Positions 57,130-64,000 of a DNA stretch of 64,000 nt are shown in pieces. Location of the stretch: NCBI RefSeq assembly GCF_030272615.1, contig NC_081406.1, positions 232,802,396-232,866,395 of the forward strand, given 5' to 3'. Origin of the DNA: Cryptomeria japonica (taxonomy: Eukaryota > Streptophyta > Pinopsida > Cupressales > Cupressaceae). The position numbers and the translations under genes were made by a program. Every line of letters starts with the position of its first letter. Positions within the stretch are counted from its first letter, which is position 1. Below the pieces are notes generated by a model. The model ran no database searches and had not been told where the DNA came from. It saw only the letters and a list, made by a program, of their open reading frames with translations.

Positions 57130-58022
57130 TTATCCATCATCATAACCACATGCTCTAATCTCTTTTCCAAGGTTCTCATCCACATTCACATTTGCACTCT
57201 CCACTATCTTTCTCATTCTCTTGTTGTAGCATCGGTAGGCTTTTCTCTTTGTTGGATAGATCGAGAAAATCCCTTCATCATTTCTAGCATCAAACATTCC
57301 TATATCCTCATTTCTCTTGATATAACATTTGCTACCAAATACTCTAAAATATCTCACAGTAGGAACATGACCAGACCATATCTCATAGGGAGTCTTACCA
57401 GTATCACCTTTGATGTGAACTTTGTTGAGTGTGTAAATAGAAGTGCTAATAGCTTCTTTCCTGTAAATCTTCAAAACATCTCCTTCAATTAGCATAGTCC
57501 TTGCAGCATCCATGACAGTTCTATTCTTCCTTTCAACAACTCCATTCCTCTTAGAGGTTCTAGGAGCAGATAATTGTCTTCTAATCCCATGCTTCTCACA
57601 TGATGAATTGAATTCATAGGAATAAAATTCTCTACCTTTATTAGATCTTAGACACTTCACCTTCAATCCAGACTCAGTCTTAACCTTTTCTTTGAATATC
57701 TTGAACATGTCCAATGCTTCTGATTTCTCCTTCAAAAAGACAACCCACATCATCCTATAATAATCACCAATTATTAGAATAAAATATCTATCACCCTACA
57801 CACTTCTAGCATTTGTAGGTCCACATAGGTTAGTATGCACAAGATCTAGCAATCCATCTGATGTATATTATTTTCTTTTGAAATAAATCCTTGTTTTCTT
57901 AGCCAACTAACATTCCTTACATACTAGATTAGTAGGCTTAACAATCTTAGGTGGATCCCTAACAACTTGTGTAGAATTGATCTTAATCATTGAATTAAAA
58001 TTTACATGACACATTCTCCTAT
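57130..58022 (-). pseudogene. Copia G integrase, decayed
   Basis: Pre-integrase RRMCHVNFNSMIKINS, then MMWVVFLKEKSEALDMFKIF, CLRSNKGREFYSYEFNSSCE, LSAPRTSKRNGVVERKNRTV, MDAARTMLIEGDVLKIYRKE, FGSKCYIKRNEDIGMFDARN and YNKRMRKIVESANVNVDENL. The second catalytic Asp (RSDxGGEF) is Asn, and PQQNG is SKRNG, so the enzyme is dead even where the frame is open. It stops abruptly near 58022 at the junction with plus-strand copia I. Confidence 0.9.
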
Positions 58023-58480
58023 GCAATACTCAGCTCCTAGGACACCGCAGCAAAATGGTGTGGTAGAAAGGAAGAACAAGATAGTCAAGGAGATGGCAAG
58101 AACCATGTTAAATGAGGGCAATCTACCCAACTCATATTGGAAGGAAGTTGTTAATACTATTTTATATACTTTTAACTGAGTTCAATTAAGAACAAACAAC
58201 AGGATGACACCTTATGAATTATGGTATGACTGGAAGCCATTAGTCAAATAAAGTAATTGGAAGTAAGTTATTTATCAAGAAAGACATAGATGGTCTATAG
58301 ATTTTTGACTCCAGGAGCAATGAAGGAATCTTCCTTGGTTACTCATCTAATAGAAAGTCCACAAATGCTACAACAAAAGAATAAGAAGAGTTGTCAAGAG
58401 TGTGTATGTAAAAGTTGATGAGGATATCCACAAAGGATGTCAACCACAAATTAACTGATATGATAACTCTGGTGATGAAG
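58023..58480 (+). pseudogene. Copia I integrase C-terminal fragment
   Basis: It begins QYSAPRTPQQNGVVERKNKI, with the third catalytic Glu in place, then VKEMARTMLNEGNLPNSYWK and EVVNTILYTFN with a stop, RMTPYELWYDWKP, and after a frame slip GIFLGYSSNRKS. Stops and slips end the frame near 58450. The DDE residues upstream are lost at the junction. The stretch 58480-58688 is the decayed linker with several stops. Confidence 0.85.
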
Positions 58481-58688
58481 ATGAGGAAGCTTAGTGAGAC
58501 ATTGAACTAGAGGAAGCATCCAAGAAGGCCCCTAACTGGTATGTACAATGAATCACCTGGAAGAGAAAATTATGGGAAATAAGAGTGATGGTGTGCAGAC
58601 TGCCTGAAATGATGAACAAGTCAACCTATGCATCATGAATGAAGTTTAACCCAAAACATTCAATGAGGCTAGCAAAAGATAAGAATGG

Positions 58689-60176
58689 ATGGATGCCATG
58701 GAAGAAGAACTGCAACAGATTGAGAAGAACAAAACTTGCGAATTAGTCCCTAGATCGGAAGATAAGAACATCATTGGCATAAAATGGGTCTACCGGAATA
58801 AGATGAATGAAGAAGGAAAGATTGTTATGCATAAAGATAGACTAGTGTGCAAAGGATACTCTCAGGTAGAGGGAATTGACTTTGAAGAAACATTTGCACC
58901 GATAGCTATATTAGAAGCAATTAGAATGTTTCTAGCCTTCTCTTCCTACAAGGGTTATAAAGTATACCAAATGGATGTAAAATCTTCCTTCCTAAATGGA
59001 AATTTGGAAGAAGAAGTGTACATGGAACAACCAAAAGGGTTTCTACTGCATGATGATGAGAAATTTGTGTGCTGGTTGAAGAAGGCCTTGTATGGTCTAA
59101 AGCAAGCTCCTAGAGCATGGTATTCAAGATTAGATTACTACTTGAAGGAGAAGAGATTCAAAAAGGGAAGTGCAGATAGCAATTTGTACATAAAGAAAGA
59201 TGGGAACCACATGATCATTGTGGTTGTGTACGTAGATGACATTATCTTTGGAGGAAACAAGGACACCCTTTGTAAAGAATTTGTTGATCAGATGTAGTCA
59301 GAATTTGAGATGTTAATGCCTGGTGAATTGACATACTTCCTTGGTTTGTAGATATTATAGCAAGATAAATGAATCTTTATCTCACAAATCAGGTACGCAA
59401 AGGAGATGTTGAAGAAATTTCAACTGAAAGATTGTAAATCGGTAAGTACCCTAATGGTGATCGATAGTAAATTGAGAAACGATGATGAATCACTGGTGGT
59501 GGATAAGACTTTGTATAGATCCATGATAGGAATTTTATTGTATCTAACTTCTTCAAGACCAAATATAGTTCAGGTAGTATGCATGGTAGCTAGATTCCAA
59601 GCTGCACCTTAGAAGTCACATATAAATACAGTAAGTATAATCTTTAGGTACCTACAAGGGACACTCAGCTATGGATTGTGGTATTGTAAACAAGGAGATT
59701 TTATCTTGGAAGCATACACTGATGTTGATTGGGCACGTTGCATTGATGATTGAAAGAGCACGAGTGGTGGTGCATTCTTTCTAGGTGACCGGTTGGTCTC
59801 ATGGCATAGCAAGAAGCAAGACTCAGTCTCTCTATCTACTATTGAAGCTAAATACATTGTTGTTGCTACATGATGCTCTCAAGTACTTTGGATGAAGCAG
59901 ACCCTAAAAGACATACAAGTGGACATCACTGGTCCTATTCTCATCCAGTGTGACAATTAGAGTGCAATCAACATAGATAATAATATGGTGATGTATTCCA
60001 GAACAAAACACATTTCTATCAAGTATCATTTTCTCAGAGAGAAGGTTGAAGGACAGGAGGTAAGGATGGATTATTTCCCTATTGGAGAACAAGTAGCAGA
60101 CATTTTCACCAAACCAGTACCTATAAGCACTTTTGAGTACCTCTGACACAAGTTGGGAGTTGTGTCATCTACCTAG
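58689..60176 (+). pseudogene. Copia I reverse transcriptase and RNase H, decayed
   Basis: Open for 202 codons from 58689: [100 protein letters not shown] and the intact catalytic box VVYVDDIIFGGNKDTLCKEF. Stops follow at 59296 and 59349-59370, then KKFQLKDCKSVSTLM and RSMIGILLYLTSSRP. RNase H: AYTDVDWARCIDD, KKQDSVSLSTIEAKYIVVAT, QCDN then a stop, SRTKHISIKYHFLREKVEGQ, and the end HKLGVVSST, stop at 60174-60176. It has the best preserved copia reverse transcriptase in the window. Confidence 0.92.
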
Positions 60177-60318
60177 GATGGATTTATGTGGCTCAGGGGG
60201 AGTTGATAGTGGTCAAAGGGGGAGTCTACAATACCATTTGTCATTGTGTCAAAGGGGGAGAAATATACCAGTATGAAGTGTCTTGTGATTAGTTGACATC
60301 AATGTCAAAAGGGGACAT

Positions 60319-60754
60319 TGTTGGAATTTTGGCATTAAGTTATCATTGATGTCAATATGTAAGAAATAAGAAGTGACTGATATAATGGTAATACACATGA
60401 GAGTGAGAAAATAGAAGGAAGGCTTACTGGTAAGGAAGAAACCGAGGTGAAGACTGTGTGTGTTCTAACAAGTTGAGAAATAAACTGGTCAAGAGATTGG
60501 CTTCCTGTTTATGATGAAGAGGTAGAATGTTGAAGATATCACAAACCACTAAAGGAGAAGATGTGTTACCATTATAGTGTGCACTATCGGATTAGTAGAA
60601 GAAGATCTCAATGGTAAAGGCGTATACCAGTATGAGTTTGCTGAATGTTCAAGTATTAACTGACTGTGTGTCGGTGAGCTGAGTGATTGAACATGGTGAC
60701 ACCATGTGGAGCCGAGATGGAAAATATGCAGAGGTAGGTAATGCCACCATCGAA
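60319..60754 (+). repeat. 3' LTR of copia I, first 436 bp
   Basis: It starts TGTTGGAATTTTGGCATTAA after the polypurine tract. It is truncated by A2; TCGAA (60750-60754) would be the left copy of A2's target duplication. Confidence 0.8.
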
Positions 60755-61815
60755 TGTTAGGTCCTAGAGACAACTGAGAGGGAGGGGTGAATCATTTGTC
60801 CAATAAATTCAACCAAAATTAACTTAACCAAAACTTAATGCTTAATGTCAGTAAACCAAACTTTATGCTAGTAGACAATTTTATCAGTTAATTACAATAC
60901 CAGTAAAGATTAATGCATGAAAAAGAAAGACAATAACATCCACAACACAAAACACAAATATTTGTATGTGGAAACCCTGTAAGGGGAAAAACCAAGGTGG
61001 GAAGCCTTACCCACAATCAAATGATACTACTGCAGATAGTATGTGTGTACAATATGGATTCTGCACATGTAGAAAGGCTAGCTACCTAGAGCTCACTGCT
61101 TAAACACAAAATGGGAGTCACACTGACTACAATTGGATGGTTAAATCCAATGATAATGTACTTCTTAAAATAGAATCTTCATATGTTGGATTCAGTACCG
61201 GTTTAGTTCTGATTGCCTTCACAAAAACCTTCCTTCAACCTTCAAATGATGTCTACGTGTATGGCTCTTCTTCTTTTCTCATATACCCTATTACAATCCT
61301 TTTTCAATCGCATATCAATCTCACAAATGAGATCTTATATTTATACCATAACCTAAAACCAATTGAATAGGTTGGCTAACTAAAAGATATTAGAATAAAA
61401 TTAATTACTAATAAATTGATATCCAATGCATCATGTTGGCTCAATGTATTTACAATAATAATAAATCATCTCCATAACGTGTCATGCTGATCTAGAATAG
61501 ATACGTCTGCAAGTGTATATCTTGGACCTATTTGTTGGTAATAACAAATATGCAAACCCGAGTAGTCCAATAACCAAATCGCCAAAACCAAGTGATCAAA
61601 TAATGTATTTGACATAATCAAGTATTCTCCAAGTCATTCCAAGTGCCGGTGAATAATATAATCTACCAGTGAACCAAATACTAGTGACTATGCATAAGTC
61701 TCTGACTTGCTAGTGAACATAACCAAAGATATCCAAGTGCTAATAAGTGTTGACAAGTAATGACAAGTGTTGACATCAATGACAAAACCATATCAACATA
61801 TCCAAAATACCAATA
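60755..61815 (-). repeat. 3' LTR of copia A2 (1061 bp)
   Basis: It runs from TGTTAGGTCCTAGAG to ATACCAATA, the end having lost the canonical CA by one C-to-T change. Hairpins GTGGG/CCCAC (60997-61014), ATACTA/TAGTAT (61024-61042) and TCTGCA-CA-TGTAGA (61060-61073); TATA-like box TATAAATAT on the minus strand at 61337-61345. Confidence 0.93.
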
Positions 61816-62175
61816 ATCTCCCCCTTTGGCATTGATGGAAACACAAGATGAAAAAACCATCAAAGTGTCAAAACATAAATGACAAAAACTAAAAACCAAC
61901 AATCTCCCAAAGAGATCATTTACCAGAAATCAAAATACAGATACAAAGAGTAATCAATCTCTCCAACAATCTTTCCAAAGTAACAATCTCTCCCCCAAGG
62001 GATAATGTGTTTTTCCATATCAATATCTCCCCCTTTGACATCAAATGCCAAAGCAATAAAAAAACCAGATTCAAATACAAAATACCAACTACTCCCCCTG
62101 ATAAGTAGCTCTCCTCATCAAAGCCAGAAATTTTTTTCCCGTTAATTTAGTCGGTTGATGACAAACATCAACTGT

Positions 62176-64000
62176 CTAAGTCTCTACCGGTGGGGGTAGG
62201 ACTCCAGGTTTCTCTCTGAGATATTCAAAACTCTCCTTACGCATAGGCTTTGTAAAAATATCTGCAATCTTCTCTTTAGTATTCACATAAACCAATTTCA
62301 CTTCTTTTGCTTCAACATTCTCGTTTAGAAAATTGAATTTGATAGAAACATGTTTAGTCTTTGAGTGAAATATGGGGTTCCTTGATATATCAATTATTGC
62401 CATATTATCATAGTAAATGGTTATAGGCTCCTTGCATTTTACCTTTATGTCCTTCAATATTCGTTTGATACATAATACCTGTGTACAATTAGTTGTTGCT
62501 GCAACATATTCTAATTCTGTTGTTGATAGACTTGTACAACTCTGTTTCTTGCTCAACCATGAAATTAGTCTACTAATAAGAAAAAATGCTCCCCTGGTGG
62601 TGTTTTTTCTGTCATCCACATCTCCTTCCCAATTAGCATCTGTGTATGCACATAAATCAAAATTTTAATCTCTAGGATACCATAAACCAAGATTTGTAGT
62701 TCCTTGTAGGTACCGGAAAATCATTTTCACTATTGATTCATGATTTTCTTTAGGAGTACTCTGAAATCTTGAAACAATACATACTACATTCATAATATTA
62801 GGTTTTGTTTGTGTCAAATATAGTAAACCTCCTATCATAGACTTGTATCTAGTCATATTAGCATGTGTTGATTCATCCTTTAAAGATAATGTATTAGTTG
62901 TAGTCATAGGTGTGCTTACCGGTTTATAGTTTTCCATGCCAAATTTTTTTAGTAAATCCTTCAACTATTTAGATTGACATAGGAATAGACCTTTATGAGT
63001 CTGTGAAATCTGCAATCCTAAAAATAATTTAATCTCCCCAATCATAGACATTTCAAATTCTTGCTGCATTTTGTTAGAAAAGTATTTACACAATCCATCT
63101 TCTCCTCCAAAGATTATATCATCAACAAAAAATTCAATAACCAATATGTCATCATTAGTCACTTTGTAGTATATATTATTGTTAGCATTACCTTTAGTGT
63201 ATCGAAGCTTCAAAAGATATTTGTCCAATCTACCATACCAAGCTCTAGGAGCTTGTTTTAGTCCATATAAAGCTTTCCTTAACCTCCAAACCATGTCTTT
63301 GTTATCTATCAAAGAAAATCAATTAGGTTGTTCAATATAAACTTCTTCTTCAAGATCTCCATTCAGAAATGTACATTTAACATCCATTTGATATACTTTA
63401 TAGTTCTTGTGTGCTGCAAAAGCTAATAAAAGTTTGACTGCCTCAATTCTGGCTACCAGTGCAAAGGTTTCATTGTAATCAATTCATTCTTTATGTGAAT
63501 ATCCCTTACACACTAATCTTTTTTTGTTACTGATTACCTTACTATCTTCATTAAGTTTATTTCTGAAAACCCATTTAGTTCCAATTACATTTTTGTCTTT
63601 AGGCTGGGGAACTAATGACCAAGTGTTATTCCTTTCAATTCATTCCAATTCATCTTCCATAGCTTTAATCCAATATTTAACTTCACATGCCTCATTAATT
63701 GATGTAGGTTAAATTTGAGAAACAAGACATACCTCTTCATTTGTCAATCTTCCTCTAGTCATAACTCGAAATTTGTTTCCAATTATCTGATCTTCAAAAT
63801 AATTCAATCTTACATATCGGGGTGTTTTTGCTTGTTCTTGTTCTTCAATAACTGTTGAATCTTCAAATGATGCCGGTGTAACTTGATTTCCATTCTGTAC
63901 TGGTGTATTCACAGTAGGTTCATTTCGGATTATCTCCATTGCTGGTTCAAAGTCCATGTACCTTGAATTTCCTCTAAATTGTTCATCAATCTTCACATTT
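62176..64000 (-). pseudogene. Copia A2 pol: linker, reverse transcriptase and RNase H
   Basis: From the window edge: the post-integrase linker KIDEQFRGNSRYMDFEPAME and TPRYVRLNYFEDQI, the start of reverse transcriptase with several stops (63320-63720), then an open stretch KDMVWRLRKALYGLKQAPRA, the catalytic box FFVDDIIFGGEDGL and MSMIGEIKLFLGLQISQTHK. After a stop come MKDLLKKFGMENYKPVSTPM and TRYKSMIGGLLYLTQTKPNI. RNase H shows LSTTELEYVAATTNCTQVLC, YYDNMAIIDISRNPIFHSKT and the end FEYLREKPGVLPPPVET (stop 62176). The CDN box reads YDN. It matches A residue by residue over most of its length. Confidence 0.92.

Larger units (their letters stand above)
58023..60754 (+). mobile_element. Ty1/copia fragment I (plus strand, both ends truncated)
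   Basis: It starts in the integrase core, runs through reverse transcriptase and RNase H, an untranslated tail with two purine runs (CAAAGGGGGAG near 60193-60255), the polypurine tract AAAAGGGGACAT (60307-60318) and the first 436 bp of its 3' LTR, which is cut at 60754 by the LTR of A2. It meets copia G head-to-head at 58022. The 5' LTR, gag and protease are absent. Confidence 0.88.
60755..64000 (-). mobile_element. Ty1/copia element A2 (same family as A, runs off window)
   Basis: 3' LTR 60755-61815 (1061 bp, same length as A's), polypurine tract (ATCTCCCCCTTTGG on the plus strand), untranslated tail to 62175, then pol on the minus strand. Unlike A, the G-run of its polypurine tract is intact. 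The 5' part lies beyond 64000. Confidence 0.93.

Overview
This window is plant nuclear DNA made entirely of LTR retrotransposons nested inside one another. I see no host gene, tRNA, rRNA or CRISPR array. Plant-type Ty1/copia, Tat, Tekay/Del and chromodomain Ty3/gypsy coding remains, initiator-Met-tRNA primer sites and insertions up to four levels deep point to a seed plant with a very large genome. A gymnosperm is my guess, but the sequence does not prove it. Letters below (A, C, D and so on) are my own labels for elements.

Layout from left to right: copia A (1-4498, minus) abuts a Tat-type gypsy fragment (4504-6740, minus). Next comes J, a pol-less element on the plus strand whose pieces lie at 6741-7422, 9920-10135 and 41557-44109. 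J is split by a solo LTR (B1, 7423-9914) and by copia C (10136-41551, minus). C's 3' LTR contains the chromodomain-type gypsy K (10942-26078). K's reverse transcriptase is split by pol-less element L (14922-22351). C's reverse transcriptase is split by a small non-coding element M (27970-30527, plus) and by a second solo LTR B2 (31280-37942). B2 contains pol-less element D (32601-36715). Right of J lie a copia fragment F (44110-45603) and copia G (45604-58022, minus), which is split by Tekay/Del-type gypsy H (47000-55205). Then come a plus-strand copia fragment I (58023-60754) and a second family-A element, A2 (60755 to beyond the window end).

The nesting is supported by 5-bp target-site duplications I could read: ATCAC (L in K), ATAAG (K in C), GATGT (C in J), ACATA (B1 in J), CCATG (M in C), GACTC (D in B2), AATGC (H in G), and ATCTT/ATCTC (B2 in C, one mismatch).

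Every protein-coding region is a relic. Copia and gypsy gag, protease, integrase, reverse transcriptase and RNase H domains are recognisable but carry stops, frameshifts or deletions. The least decayed is H: one frame from the gag start to the middle of reverse transcriptase, with only three stop codons.

Two things look worth following. First, three pol-less elements (D, J, L) encode the same unrecognised protein: a Lys/Arg/Pro-rich segment, an alignable core of about 65 residues and a coiled-coil-like tail. They share LTR ends, polypurine tract, primer site and, for D, the post-primer leader with the autonomous copia elements A and C, which suggests mobilisation in trans. Second, the transcribed part of the copia-like LTRs carries consecutive short hairpins whose sequences differ between families while the base pairing is kept.
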